Shown: positions 9,828-20,684 of the stretch, in pieces
Position numbering within the stretch: position 1 is the first letter of the stretch
How the letters are laid out: each line of letters opens with the position of its first letter
Source: Argyresthia goedartella
Lineage: Eukaryota > Arthropoda > Insecta > Lepidoptera > Argyresthiidae
Direction of reading: 5' to 3'
DNA: 64,000 nucleotides
Assembly: GCA_949825045.1 (NCBI GenBank)
Contig: OX463832.1
Location: 18,594,552-18,658,551 of the forward strand
The notes under the pieces: model-generated
What the model was told of the DNA's origin: nothing
The model's input: only the letters and a program-made list of their open reading frames with translations
Database searches by the model: none
Position numbers and translations under genes: made by a program

Positions 9828-9925
9828 GTCCCGGCGGGCGGCGCTTCGTGCGAGGAGTGCGGGGTGAAGTTCGCGACAGACGCGGCGCTGCAGGTGCACA
9901 TGAATATATCGTCGAGACACAAGAA
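9828..9925 (+). CDS. C2H2 zinc-finger gene, exon c
   Basis: Acceptor TCACAG|GTCCCG and donor AAGAA|GTAAGT. In phase 0 it encodes one finger, CEECGVKFATDAALQVHM, with a long His spacing to SSRH, then KK. GC-rich codon use (GCG, TGC, GAG) stands out from the AT-rich surroundings and resembles the other exons. It leaves after the second base of a codon, whereas the next recognised exon (20553) starts in phase 0, so at least one exon between them is not found. Confidence 0.75.
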
Positions 9926-9969
9926 GTAAGTTAGATTATAGGTTATTTTTTTTAAATCTCTGAATTATT

Positions 9970-10115
9970 ATTATTATTAAAGGCCTACTAAGTCCCAATG
10001 CTGGGCAAAGGCCTGTCTTGCTCTCTGCCATACTATTTGATCCTGAGCGGTCTCCAGTCCTTGTAGACCCATCTCATCACTTCATCTATTCCTAGGCCAG
10101 TCACGCTTTTTTATA
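9970..10115. repeat. Dispersed repeat (TGCTGGGCAAAGGCC family)
   Basis: ATT microsatellite followed by CCCAATGCTGGGCAAAGGCC and CTCCAGTCCTTGTAGACCC, a dispersed repeat I recall from lepidopteran DNA. A shorter piece (CCCACTGCTGGGTAAAGGCC) recurs at about 33490. Confidence 0.6.
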
Positions 10116-10539
10116 ATGGCAAATGTACGTACTCACTTTAAGCCTCTTGAAATGTTAACGAATCGTGTTAGTTGCTCATTACTGGGCTTGCTAGCCATAT
10201 GAAATTTTGCGAGCGGGTTAACCTGTGGTCTCGCGTAAACCCTAAAACGTAACTTTTATGACAGACGTCACCTAGAGTACTTTTGATTCTATTGTGGGCA
10301 TTTATTTGCAAAAAACATGAAATTTATCTTAATTGTTATGTCATTATTTTTTCTTTTCCTGCCAGCCGAGAAGCCAAAGGGTTAACGCATCATTTTAGTT
10401 GCTCACTACTCTAAGTAGATAGAACTCTAGGTGCTAGCCGTATGAAAGTTCCAGTTATAACGGTTACAATAGTATTACAGTTATTTTGGGGTGCTAGGAA
10501 CTCTACCTCGTAGCATTTTTAGTGGGCATTCGATCAGGC

Positions 10540-11030
10540 CAAAGTTGGTTGGCCCACGGTAATGGTTGGGCCTCATGATCATTTGGCACCGTGGCAAAGG
10601 GAAGAGCCCACAAATTGAGAAGTCACCAACGACTTCTCAATTGGACCTATGTTAGATTAGCCTACCGATGGCAAGCCTAGCCGTAGGTTTGGCCCTAATG
10701 AAGATTACCCTACTGTTATAAAAATAACTGTGGGCCCTACAAAGATTACTTACAGATTTTTTTTTCCGTTGGCCTTACATCAATTCTTCCACTGTCGCCA
10801 AATCCACATTGGCCCAACAAAGATTTCCACAAGAGTCAGCAAATTTGCCATTGGCCCTACGTTACTTTGTCCATACTGTCGGCAAATATATGTCGGTCCA
10901 ACGAAGAGTCGGCAAATTTTACATTGGCCCTACAAGAATTTACACTAATGTTATCAAATATGCCGTTGGCCCTACGCAATTTTCTCTTAAGTCGGCCTAT
11001 CTGCTGTTGGCCCTTCATAAGCAATGTGGC
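10540..11030. repeat. Degenerate tandem array, left part (TTGGCCCTAC motif)
   Basis: The words TTGGCCCTAC, AAAGATTTNCAC and GTCGGCAAATTTGCC recur every ~40-60 bp in one orientation. Units are too diverged for a fixed period. The short ORFs across it are repeat artefacts. Confidence 0.7.
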
Positions 11031-11935
11031 ATGGCAAGCAGCCGCCACCTGCTCTCTGAAATGTATAAATTGTGTTAATATCCTCACTATTATAATATAA
11101 ATTTTATTTATCATTGTTTAAAGCAATTATGTACCAATATTAAGGTGTAACTTAGCATCCATTTAACATAAAAACAGTTTCTTTGTGTAACATAAATAAT
11201 TTTCTCGCTGTAACAAAATTTGTGTCAGGTTGAACCTATCAAATCTAATGGCGGTACCCCCATTATAAGGCTGTTACGAGCTAAACTATATCTGTTCAGG
11301 ATATGATTTTCAATATCTGTTAGGTAACCAATACTGATCGAAACATTCTTGTACCTTTCAAATAAAGTCCGCAGACTCTTAACATTTGGTATGACTCATC
11401 TCGGCTGGACTGTCTTAAAACGTCTCCTAAGGCATTCACTTATTCTCTCGAAATGCAGTAGTTCCGGATTTATTCGGCAGAGCTAACAAAGCTTCCAACG
11501 GGATTTCGTATCGTGATGATGACATCAAGTACTCCGGTACTCTAAATACAGTACTTTTACGTGGTTCAGCCGAGATTTGTCAAAGCAGCATTTGGACGAA
11601 TAATATGGGAGGTAGCATACTATTATCTTACATTATTTAAATTTCCTTGTCTAACATAACCTAATCAATATAATATAATAAACCTTTACACATTTGCTGG
11701 CTATAATAAAATTGTGTCAGACTTTGATAGGGTATGTTCAATATATATTACTGGACAGATGGCGTAAGCTACTCAAATAAATTTTCAGAAAAATAATTTT
11801 TAGTCCCCCACACAAACTTGTGTTGTTAAGACCACTACATTTACTATAAAGTAAAAATGTTTAATAGCCTCTGTTCAGTGTATTCAAAGTTGACCTGTGT
11901 ACCTACCTCTCTTATTACTAGGATTCGTCAATAAA
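11031..11935. other. Intronic stretch without recognised features
   Basis: AT-rich sequence between two repeat arrays. I find no ORF, splice-bounded exon or repeated block that I can support. Confidence 0.35.
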
Positions 11936-12090
11936 ATATAAAAGTAAAGTAAAGTAAAAAGTATTTATTATCACCATAACATATAAAATAACTGACAGGT
12001 ATGAGACACAAGATTAAAGTAAGTGGTGTAAGAGTGACTTTTCTGGTCTTCGGTGTCCCCTACACTAGGCAACGCCCGTATCGCAGGGGA
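11936..12090. repeat. AAAGT microsatellite and repeat tail
   Basis: AAAGTAAAGTAAAGT followed by AAAAGTATTTATTATCACC, which resembles an inverted LINE 3' end with a microsatellite tail. No coding part is attached, so the assignment is tentative. Confidence 0.4.
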
Positions 12091-12119
12091 CGGTAGGCAG
12101 CTTATAATAGAAAGAGGTA

Positions 12120-12530
12120 CCGGTGGTCGACATTAGGATCCCAACATTAAACTCCCAGCCGTAGGGATATTACAGTAGGCTTTTGTTGGCAAACTATAGT
12201 TGGCACATTGTTGTACAGATTATTTAAACCCCAACATAATACATCCAACTGCAGAATAATTTCGGAAGGCCCTTTGTTGCCAAATCAGAGTTGGACCACT
12301 GTTTGCCGTTTGCTGAAATCCCAACACCAATTAGCCAACTGTAGGATTATCGCAGTAGGACCCTTGATAGCAAGCCCAATAAAATCCCAACATTAAATGT
12401 CCAACCGCAGAAATATCGCAGTTGTTGGGAATATGTAGACAAAAATGCTTATTTAGCCCTTTATTGGCCCTCGGTTCTCTATTTGCTTGCCATCGAAACC
12501 CTAACCGTTTGCTGAGAATTGCCAACCATA
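12120..12530. repeat. Degenerate tandem array, right part (AATCCCAACA motif)
   Basis: About four diverged units of ~95-105 bp containing AATCCCAACATTAA, CCAACTGCAG, TATCGCAGTAGG and GTTGGCAAA. GTAGGNCC...GGCAAA in these units resembles the complement of words in the array at 10540-11030, so the two may be inverted halves of one element. Confidence 0.65.
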
Positions 12531-12639
12531 AATGCTACTAGGGTATTTGCTAGCCATGTGAAATTTCACATGACTCCGCCTCTATATCAGTTATTGTTGC
12601 TTACTCTTTACTCGACGTGCTGGCCATGTAAAAAGGGGC

Positions 12640-12999
12640 GTGTGCGCACTTGAAACTAATTGGAGCCTGTCATGACTAGATCTTAACTGAATTACTTGCC
12701 TTGAAAGATGGAACCGCCGTTTACCGGTACTTATCACCGGAAGGCTGGGATATTCAGCATGTGATTGAAATCTTTTGTTATAATTTGACAATACAATCAC
12801 AGGATCATTATTATTATGCGCAGGATGCAGCTTTTACAGCCTCTTGTTCACTACATATTGTCGGAGATAATCCCCTTTTTATAATTATTATTTTTGGTAA
12901 AAGTACATACAGTGCTTTACTTAAGTACTTTACAGTTAGAGTTGAGTTCGGTCTTTAGAACACACTACGATTATTGCCGGAAATAAGCTCTACCTCATT
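12640..12999. other. Intronic stretch without recognised features
   Basis: Between the repeat arrays and the LINE 5' region. Nothing supported. The frame at 12701-12958 has no recognisable domain. Confidence 0.35.
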
Positions 13000-13592
13000 G
13001 CATTATTATCATTTTCTGATTGTTGACGTGGTTTTCGTAGGCTTATATGCTTCCAGAAACAATCGAGCCTTGCTCTAACTCTAAATGCGCTGTAACTTAG
13101 TGTTTCTGATGTCACTAGCTATAAGAAGCGGAATTACGCCAAGGAGATAGTGAGACAGACGATAGCCAGACGCAACGCAGTAAGGGCGGGGAAGGAAAAT
13201 GATAAATTCAAACATACCAACTATACTTTTTTTTCGCCGTCGAGACACCGTACCGAGCAGTAGTGTTTATCCCTCACTCAGTATATCTCAACTTCAACAA
13301 ATTAACATACAATTATATTAGCCAAGCAACTGTGATCGCTTTGACTGGAGAACAACGACGAGCATCGCATACAAGTGCTTCTGCCTACTCAGCGCTGCGA
13401 ATCAATCGTCGGCCGGACTCGTACCGTTTCGTCACCCGCTCGTGAGTAAGAAGATACCTGCCTGTCACAGCTCTCTGCCACACACTTGTAGCTCAAGATC
13501 CGTCGTCGCCCGCATTGCATAGCAACGCGCAACGGTCTTTCGTAACGTCATCACCTCGCTTGCCGCCTTCACTCGCTGGTACACACTACAAT

Positions 13593-14588
13593 ATGTTTAC
13601 CTGCCTTGCTTGTGAGCAGCCTGCCGACCAAGATGAAGTTATTAAATGCATACTCCCTAATTGCGACAACAGGTACCACTACCAATGTGTTGGCCTAAAC
13701 AATAGAAATTTCCGAGCGAGACAAGTTGATTGGTCCTGCCCCGTTTGTGTAAACAAGGTTCCTAAGGGAGACAACAGCAACACTCCATTGAAAACCTCAT
13801 CACAACATGAAAATGTGACCGAGCGAAGGCAAACGACCCGGGACGATGAATTTATAAACTCGCTGCGCGCTGACATCCTCGACATCATCAGAGTGGATCT
13901 GACACCAATGATCCGTAACATCATGTCTTCCGAGCTAAAACAGTTGCGCGAATACACCACCGAGCTAAAACAATCGCTTGAATTCTCGCAGGCCGAAATA
14001 GTCCAGTTGAAGGACGACTTAGTCCGAGTACAGATCGCCAACAATAACTTGACCAAAAAATACAGCGAGCAAGAGACCCGCATGTCAAACCTGGAGCAAG
14101 ACCTCGCCAAGCAGCAACAATGGGAACGCCTTCAGAATCTGGAAATTTTCGGGATACCCGAAGTCGAGAACGAGTCCTTAGTAGACGTGACCATCAAGCT
14201 TGCCCAGCACGCAGGCGTTGATCTCCAGCAGGACCAGGTCGGCTTCGCGCACCGTATCCAGCCTAAAGTCCCTGCCCCTGGCCGTCCGCGCGCAATCGTT
14301 GTTCATTTAAAAAACCGTAGCACAAAGGATCAGTTATACTCTGCCTTCCGTAAATGTCGCGGATTCACTTCCGCTGATATCGGTATGAATGGGGAGCCAA
14401 AGGCTATTCATGTCAACGAACATTTAACTCCACGTAACAAGGAATTGCTAAAAAAATGCAAAGCAAAAGCAAAAGACTGCGGGTACAAATTCGTATGGAC
14501 AAAAAACTGCCATATCTATGTCAGGAAAATAGAAAAAGCACCCTTCATACTGGTTTCATCGGAATTGGATCTAAAGAAAATTTTATAA
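13593..14588 (+). CDS. LINE ORF1 protein (PHD finger, coiled coil, RNA-binding-like domain)
   Basis: 331 residues from ATG at 13593. The frame is open 26 codons upstream without an earlier ATG. Residues ~4-60 form a PHD-type Cys4-His-Cys3 finger (FTCLACEQPADQDE, CDNRYHYQCVGL, WSCPVCVNK). A coiled coil follows (ELKQLREYTTELKQSLEF to about EQDLAKQQQWERL). The C-terminal half starts LEIFGIPE and contains a basic NEHLTPRNKELLKKCKAKAK block, matching ORF1 proteins that bind LINE RNA. It presumably acts in ribonucleoprotein assembly. ORF2 starts 220 bp downstream in another frame. Confidence 0.8.
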   Translation: MFTCLACEQPADQDEVIKCILPNCDNRYHYQCVGLNNRNFRARQVDWSCPVCVNKVPKGDNSNTPLKTSSQHENVTERRQTTRDDEFINSLRADILDIIRVDLTPMIRNIMSSELKQLREYTTELKQSLEFSQAEIVQLKDDLVRVQIANNNLTKKYSEQETRMSNLEQDLAKQQQWERLQNLEIFGIPEVENESLVDVTIKLAQHAGVDLQQDQVGFAHRIQPKVPAPGRPRAIVVHLKNRSTKDQLYSAFRKCRGFTSADIGMNGEPKAIHVNEHLTPRNKELLKKCKAKAKDCGYKFVWTKNCHIYVRKIEKAPFILVSSELDLKKIL

Positions 14589-14808
14589 TAACTGGTCGAC
14601 CTTTGTTTGTTATAAGTCCATGTAACCTATCTGTTATATTACACTCTCATACACACATTAACACACTCTTACTAACTACACAATACAAACACCCGCAACT
14701 ACCTACACACCCACCATTTCTCAATCACAAACATTTATTATTTGATATATTCTCTCAAAAACCTGCAAATAACCAATACCTACAACAGTCAGCAAACGTC
14801 CAAACATT

Positions 14809-17769
14809 ATGTCTAATTTACTGCCGTATACACAGTCGAATTCAATCACGCTTCACTATTATGATCAGCAACAAAGTGTTTGTATCCCATCTTTTGCCGG
14901 CCTAAACACAAAAAATAACCTCAGGATTTATTACCAGAATGTTAACGGTCTTAGAACCAAAACACTGATCTTCTCGAATGCTGTCTCATCCTGTGACTAC
15001 GATATCGTATTGGTAACTGAAACATGGCTTCATAGTGGCATTCTGGACTCAGAGCTGACCGACTTAGATCAGTACGATGTATTCAGGCGCGATCGGGTAA
15101 CTCTGACGACGGGCGGCGGCGTAATGGCGCTCTGCGCGCCGCGGCTCCAAGCCCGTCTCCGGCCAGAGTGGACACCGGGCGGCCTTGAAATCATATGGTT
15201 GACTATTAATGCGCGAGCGCTTGGATCCACTCGCAATCTGCACATCGGTGTAATTTATATTCCGCCTCATAGCGAAACACACGATCTACCGGCTACCACA
15301 CAATTATTTCTCGACTCCTTTGCCAACATTGTCAACGCTAATACGGAAGATCACTTTCTGTTGGCAGGTGATTTTAATAATTCCACCATCAGTTGGGAAT
15401 CTGGGGAACCTAGATACCTGAAAAAGGGCTATGTGGAGATACAGAATAGTGGAATTAATCTCATAAATCAATTGAATATACACGGCTTTCAGCAATATAA
15501 CTACCTTAGAAACTCATGCAATAATACACTTGACCTCGTTTTCACAAACTTTAACATCGAGCTACACGGAACTAGCACAGAATTAGTACCACTGGACGTT
15601 TTCCACCCCACTCTGGATATCGACGCCACTGACATTACGGTCCCCCCCATGCCGTTAGCAAAACAGTTCAAATACTTATTTAGGAAAGCAGATTACGAGA
15701 GCATTAATAAGTGTCTCGCGAAACAGGACTGGTCCTGTTTAAATATTCTAAGTGTTAATGACGCTGTCTCAAGTTTTTATGACGTAATCTATGATCTAGT
15801 TAATAGATATGTACCGCAGTCAGTAATGGGATTATCACGGCGCTACCCCATCTGGTACAGCCGCGCACTAATTAATGTAATAAGGGAAAAAACTAAATAC
15901 CATGTCCTCTGGAAAAAGTATAAGAACCCCTTGGATTATGATTCCTTCAGCTTACTCAGAAAACGCCAGAAAACTATACAGGATGAATGTCATCCAACTT
16001 ACATACAACGCTCACAACAAAATATTAAAAATAATCCTAAACTGCTGTGGTCTTATATTAAATCAAAACGGCAAAATAGTTCTGACTACCCTAAAATAAT
16101 GAAATATAACAATGAGGAATTAAAATCAGAAGCCGAAATCTGTTCTGCATTTAGCACTTTCTTCGAACGAATGTTCATAAAACCATCAGAGTCATACGAT
16201 CAGGTCATCAGTAAGGCAGATAACGGTATTGAGTTGCTGCACTCCATAGTGGTTACAGAGGAGCAAATATTTAATATACTGCAAACAATTGATATATCTA
16301 AGGGCCCCGGCAGTGATAAGATTCCATCTGTTTTTGTTCGCAACTGTGCCAAAACCCTAGCATTACCTTTGTCCATACTTTTTAACCGCTCGTTCAACCA
16401 TGGTATTTATCCAACGGCGTGGAAGATAGCACATATCATACCTATACATAAAAAAGGGACTAAAGCTAACATAGAACATTACAGACCCATCTCTATATTA
16501 AACGTTTTTGGCAAAATTATGGAAAAGGTCGCACATGAACATCTTTATCCTGTTATTTCAATAAACATACCGACCGAACAGCACGGTTTCTTCAAAGGGC
16601 GCTCTACTGTGACAAACTTAGCTATTTTTACTGGTGATGTGCTTACTGGCATGGACAAGGGAGGGCAGGTAGATGTGATCTACACGGATTTCGAGAAAGC
16701 ATTCGACCGTGTAGATCATTTCATATTAATGCGTAAATTGCGTGAGCTAGGGATAAGGGGGGATCTGCTCAGATGGCTGGAGTCATACATAAAAAACAGA
16801 AGTCAAACAGTCGTCGTGGCAGGACACCGTTCCGAGTTCATCGCTATCCCATCAGGAGTGCCACAGGGATCACTGCTGGGACCGCTCCTTTACATTGCCT
16901 TCCTATACGATATAAGCAGTTGTTTTATCCACTCAAAGTTTCTTTTATACGCCGATGACAAAAAAGTGTACAAAAAGATAAATTCAACTTCCGACTGTGC
17001 ACTTCTACAGAAAGATCTTTGTAGGCTAGGTGTCTATTATACGGTAAATAGGATAAGTGTTAATCTCACTAAATGCAATCACCTAAGCTTTACCAGAAAG
17101 ACTAAGCCAATATTTTACAATTACCAAATTAATAACAGGCCAATCGAGAAAGTTAAATCAATAAGAGATCTAGGAGTTTTACTCGATTCAAAGCTCACAT
17201 TCTCCCAACATATAGACGCTGCTACAGACAAGGCCTATAAGAACCTGGGTTTTGTACTTCGAACGAGCCAGGCATTCACTGACCCACTGTGTATAAAGGT
17301 TCTCTACTACTCGTACGTGCGCAGTGTTCTAGAATACTGTAGCCCTATCTGGCGACCCCAATATATATGCCACATTGAGTCAATTGAATCATTACAACGC
17401 AAATTCATTAAACATCTTAATTACCGCACTGGCTACCACTCTCCTTTGAAGAACTACAATACTTCGTTGGAAAAGCACAAACTGCAAACACTCGAGGACA
17501 GGAGGCGTCTCCTGGACATGCTATTTCTTCATGACCTGTGTAGTGGAAGACTGAACTGTCCTGAATTAATCTCCTCAGCACTTCGGTTAAATGTTCCGAA
17601 TAAAAGAACCAGGCACACTCCTCTCTTCCATGTCCCCCTATCTCGGTCTAACTATGCACAAAACTCAGTCATGAATAGGTGTCATTTAAATTACAACAAG
17701 CTTTCCAAAGATAAGGACCTAGACATTTTTAACACCTCTAAACAGGTTTTTAAGAAAAATATTATTTGA
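14809..17769 (+). CDS. LINE ORF2 protein: endonuclease and reverse transcriptase
   Basis: 986 residues from ATG at 14809. The AP-like endonuclease lies in about residues 40-260 (YYQNVNGLRTK, VTETWL, LAGDFNNSTISWE, LDLVFTN, FHPTLDI). The reverse transcriptase is at about 480-780: KGPGSDKIPS, HYRPISILNVFGKIMEK, GFFKGRSTVTNL, TDFEKAFDRVDH, SGVPQGSLLGPLLY and the catalytic YADDKKVY. The C-terminal tail has YSYVRSVLEYCSPIW. The length is as expected for a complete CR1-group ORF2. It would drive target-primed reverse transcription in the nucleus. All named motif residues are present, including the FADD-equivalent aspartates. Confidence 0.88.
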   Translation: MSNLLPYTQSNSITLHYYDQQQSVCIPSFAGLNTKNNLRIYYQNVNGLRTKTLIFSNAVSSCDYDIVLVTETWLHSGILDSELTDLDQYDVFRRDRVTLTTGGGVMALCAPRLQARLRPEWTPGGLEIIWLTINARALGSTRNLHIGVIYIPPHSETHDLPATTQLFLDSFANIVNANTEDHFLLAGDFNNSTISWESGEPRYLKKGYVEIQNSGINLINQLNIHGFQQYNYLRNSCNNTLDLVFTNFNIELHGTSTELVPLDVFHPTLDIDATDITVPPMPLAKQFKYLFRKADYESINKCLAKQDWSCLNILSVNDAVSSFYDVIYDLVNRYVPQSVMGLSRRYPIWYSRALINVIREKTKYHVLWKKYKNPLDYDSFSLLRKRQKTIQDECHPTYIQRSQQNIKNNPKLLWSYIKSKRQNSSDYPKIMKYNNEELKSEAEICSAFSTFFERMFIKPSESYDQVISKADNGIELLHSIVVTEEQIFNILQTIDISKGPGSDKIPSVFVRNCAKTLALPLSILFNRSFNHGIYPTAWKIAHIIPIHKKGTKANIEHYRPISILNVFGKIMEKVAHEHLYPVISINIPTEQHGFFKGRSTVTNLAIFTGDVLTGMDKGGQVDVIYTDFEKAFDRVDHFILMRKLRELGIRGDLLRWLESYIKNRSQTVVVAGHRSEFIAIPSGVPQGSLLGPLLYIAFLYDISSCFIHSKFLLYADDKKVYKKINSTSDCALLQKDLCRLGVYYTVNRISVNLTKCNHLSFTRKTKPIFYNYQINNRPIEKVKSIRDLGVLLDSKLTFSQHIDAATDKAYKNLGFVLRTSQAFTDPLCIKVLYYSYVRSVLEYCSPIWRPQYICHIESIESLQRKFIKHLNYRTGYHSPLKNYNTSLEKHKLQTLEDRRRLLDMLFLHDLCSGRLNCPELISSALRLNVPNKRTRHTPLFHVPLSRSNYAQNSVMNRCHLNYNKLSKDKDLDIFNTSKQVFKKNII

Positions 17770-18313
17770 ATTATTAAAACAAATAGATACATTGATGATG
17801 TATCTGCCGTGTCATACGAAAGCCTACTCACCTATACTCACCCTGCTTAGTGGAAATTCAATAGACACAGTCCCGATCCCAAGACCATCGTCGTCGTAGG
17901 GCTAAGCAGATACAGGTACAACTACACTCACACCACTACACAACACATGCAACCTACACTACTTACACAACCGGCACACCACATCTCAACTTGCAATAAT
18001 ATAAATTAAATTTTTAAAACTAAATCAACACTAGTTACATATATGTATAACTAGTTTTAGTTATAATTTCTATATATAAGTATAATCGCCAAGTACGTTT
18101 GTCTTATAATATTTAAACAAAAAAATGTAAATCCGTTATTGGCTAATGTTAAGATTATTTTTCTTGCCTTACATAATTGTATTAGCTGTGGATTTTTTAA
18201 GATCAATAAATAAATAAAAATAAATAAAATAAATAAATACTGCTTACTTTTGTAAAGTCCAAAAACGAGTTTCGGAGGCCAGTGGAATTTCTTAACGAAC
18301 AGTAAATAAAATA

Positions 18314-19235
18314 TTGCAAAAAGAATACATAAATCAATCCACCTCCAATAGTCCGAAGTCGGCAAAGTTGGGTAGACCAAATAAATTATTTTGTCTAGGT
18401 CTTGACGATTTTGACTACAACGTTATACGCCGATTAGTGTATAATTTCCATTTGATATACAAACAAGTACCTACAATTAAAGCCCTGAAGTCCAAGTTAT
18501 CCGAAGCCATAAATTTTAAGGGATGTGACTTTACGCTAAGAAAAATTCTTAGAAAAATGGGATTTCGGTATAAAAAAGTTGAAAACAACAGAAAATTACT
18601 TATCGAGAAAGATGATGTTCGTTTAAAAAGAGTAAAGTTTTTAGCCGCGATAAAAAAGTACAGATTGCAAAACCTCCTAATTCATATACCAGGAAGCAAG
18701 ACATGATTGGTTGGTTATCCAAACATAACGTTCCGATTGATCCGTCATTAACAAAACTTGAAATATATGAAATTATTTGCAAGTACAAACAAGACTTTGT
18801 AGAATACTCTATAGATACTCTATAGATAAACTTATGAACGAATATGGACACAGCATACCAAGATTGCCACCATATCATCCTGATTTCAATCCGATTGAAA
18901 ACATATGGTCTCAAATAAAGGGATACGTATCCAAAAGAAACATCAGTATGAATATGACTACTGTTAAACAATTGGTACAGGAAAAGGTTAATATGATTGG
19001 TTCCGATGTTTGGGCCAAAGTATGTGACCACGCCATCAAATGCGAAAACGAGTACCGAAAACACGAACCTGAGTTGGAAAATTATATGGCTAGTTTTGTA
19101 ATCACCGTTCATGAAAACTCTGACGATGATACACCAGAAAATAGTTCTGATTCTGACTGTGATATGGAAGTTGGAAGTATTGTTTCGCATCACACTGTCC
19201 ACCCCGCTCCTCCTCCTCTTATCCCGCTGTCATAA
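18314..19235 (+). pseudogene. Internally deleted DDE transposase (Tc1/mariner-like, IS630 type)
   Basis: The first part (to 18706) carries an N-terminal region with FDYNVIRRLVYNFH, TLRKILRKMGFRYKK and RVKFLAAIKKYR. Related insect transposases continue from here into a DDE catalytic domain, but a deletion joins this point directly to a segment (QDMIGWLSKHNVPID, 18704 on) near the domain's end. The first catalytic aspartates are therefore lost. An 11-bp tandem duplication (TCTATAGATAC, about 18808-18829) then breaks the frame. The last part (to 19235) keeps RLPPYHPDFNPIENIWSQIK with the third acidic residue, and an acidic tail. The family is widespread in insect genomes. TIRs were not identified. 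Confidence 0.7.
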
Positions 19236-19744
19236 TCGAAGTCGTTCATCCAATCAGAAAATCATATTTATTTATATTCATTTCTCTGCTGGTTTGTTTT
19301 GTCTTATGTTGAGGTGTCTTTTTTGTTATGTCATAGTATTTTTAATTAATTACAAAAATGTATTGTTATAAAAAAGGTCTGCAAAATCCTACTGTAGTTT
19401 TGACTTATAGTTAGACTTTTGGGGTTCCAATCCTTATAGAATCATTAGATTATCCCAACCGGAATTTAGTTTTTATCAGTGCGTTTTATTGAAATAAAAC
19501 GTCCTCAGTAACTAGTTTAATTTTTGTTTACCTAACGAATTCTTTATATGATAGAATCGTCGTGGTTTTAACATCTCAGTGTTAAAGTCTCAGTTTAACG
19601 TCTCAGTTTTAACATTTAACGTCAAACGGGCAATTTGACATTTGACATTGATAAATAAAGTATGCGATTTATTTGATACCTACACGTAATTTAATAATAC
19701 AGTAATTCATAGACACCTCGGCACCATTCGGGTGTTATCGTTAT
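19236..19744. other. Intronic stretch, possibly transposon flank
   Basis: AT-rich. It may hold the 3' flank of the DDE transposon. I could not pair terminal inverted repeats and see no ORF. Confidence 0.3.
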
Positions 19745-20130
19745 TCCGAGTTTTGCCGATAGGAAAGGATTATTCACTACATCTTATATTTGATTTGACA
19801 CCAATTAAAATACGAACGCATCTCTTTTGTAAGACAAACAACTTTTCTATATCTACGCTGCCACCCCACAATGCCAAGCCGTACAGAAGCCTAGAGTGGA
19901 AAAACGCATAGTAAGCCTGCAGCATGGCATGTGTTGTAGCAACTGTTGACAAGCATCTCAATGCATAGCAAAAACTACTTAGTTTTGTCTCAAGGGTATC
20001 TATGTGCTTTTCCAATTCATGTACTCATCTGCGAAAATCCCCAGAAACTTGGCTTGGTCTACAAGGGCAACCGTAGTATTGTCCACAGTTAGATTTGGTT
20101 CCAGTCTAGGGGTCTAGTCTTGTTTAATGA
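19745..20130 (-). pseudogene. LINE reverse transcriptase C-terminal fragment
   Basis: Minus-strand pieces in two frames. VDNTTVALVDQAKFLGIFAD lies near 20030-20090. After a frameshift comes IDTLETKLSSFCYALRCL...AYYAFFHSRLLYGLALWGGS to about 19770. These are the post-catalytic region of a Jockey-type insect LINE ORF2. There is no polymerase core; it is a decayed fragment in the zinc-finger gene intron. Confidence 0.7.
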
Positions 20131-20552
20131 GAACGGATGTTTGTACCCAAGTCATGGTTGTTTATCTATCTAAGTATAATATTTATCTATATAAGTATAT
20201 TATCATTGTCTAGCACCCAAGATACAGGGAATCCTAGGGGCTAAATCAATGTGTGTAAATAGTGTCCAAGGTATTATCTTCCAAATAACGTGGCAACAGA
20301 GGTCATTCACACAATAGGCCATTCACCAAAATCCAATTTGTGTCATCGCTAGAATTTCCTAGTACCAGCCTTCTCGTAGGCCTTGTACCATGATAGTTAG
20401 CGACACCAGTTTTGCGATGGGTTAGTATGGTAAGCGACAGAATTAGCGATTCACAAATTGGGTTTCCTATGGTGTCAATGACGTCTATTGCCACGGCATT
20501 TGGCAGATAGTATATCAGGTGTACGGCTCTGCAAGGGCTTTTTCTATTGCAG
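20131..20552. other. Intron, no feature beyond the 3' splice region
   Basis: No ORF supported. It ends with a pyrimidine run and two possible acceptors (ATTGCAG at 20546-20552 and CTCATAG at 20562-20568). Confidence 0.35.
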
Positions 20553-20684
20553 TGCAGTGTCCTCATAGTTTCACCCTCGGAGTACTACAACCACTTCACG
20601 CGGGAACACCCGCACGAGAAGCGAACCTGGTACCCCGCGCTCACACACCCGCACCTCTGCGAACGATGCGGCAAGATGCTGAGG
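20553..20684 (+). CDS. C2H2 zinc-finger gene, exon d
   Basis: The exon (start 20553, or 20569 if the second AG is used) ends at CTGAGG|GTAAGA in phase 0. It gives the His half of one finger (SPSEYYNHFTREH) and then a linker, HPHEKRTWYPALTHPH. It ends with the Cys half of the next finger (CERCGKMLR), completed by SNKLKAHMSEH at the start of the exon at 32045. The phases agree and the fused finger has regular C-x2-C-x11-H spacing. The Cys pair of the first finger must come from an unseen upstream exon. Confidence 0.8.

Larger units (their letters stand above)
13000..18238 (+). mobile_element. CR1-like LINE with both ORFs open
   Basis: A 5'UTR of about 0.5 kb (left edge uncertain, perhaps 13000-13140), ORF1 (13593-14588), ORF2 (14809-17769) and a 3'UTR ending in an ATAAA/AAATA microsatellite (18208-18238). 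ORF1 carrying a PHD finger, followed by an ORF2 with apurinic endonuclease and reverse transcriptase, is the arrangement of the CR1 group. No stop or frameshift breaks either ORF, so this copy may be competent or very recent. It sits in the same orientation as the host zinc-finger gene, in one of its introns. Confidence 0.8.

Noticed and set aside
13515..13592. Upstream extension of LINE ORF1
   Set aside because: No ATG in these 26 codons; the PHD finger starts right after ATG 13593.
18600..19202. Minus-strand 200-codon ORF
   Set aside because: Antisense of the DDE transposase remnant, rich in F/Y/I without domains.
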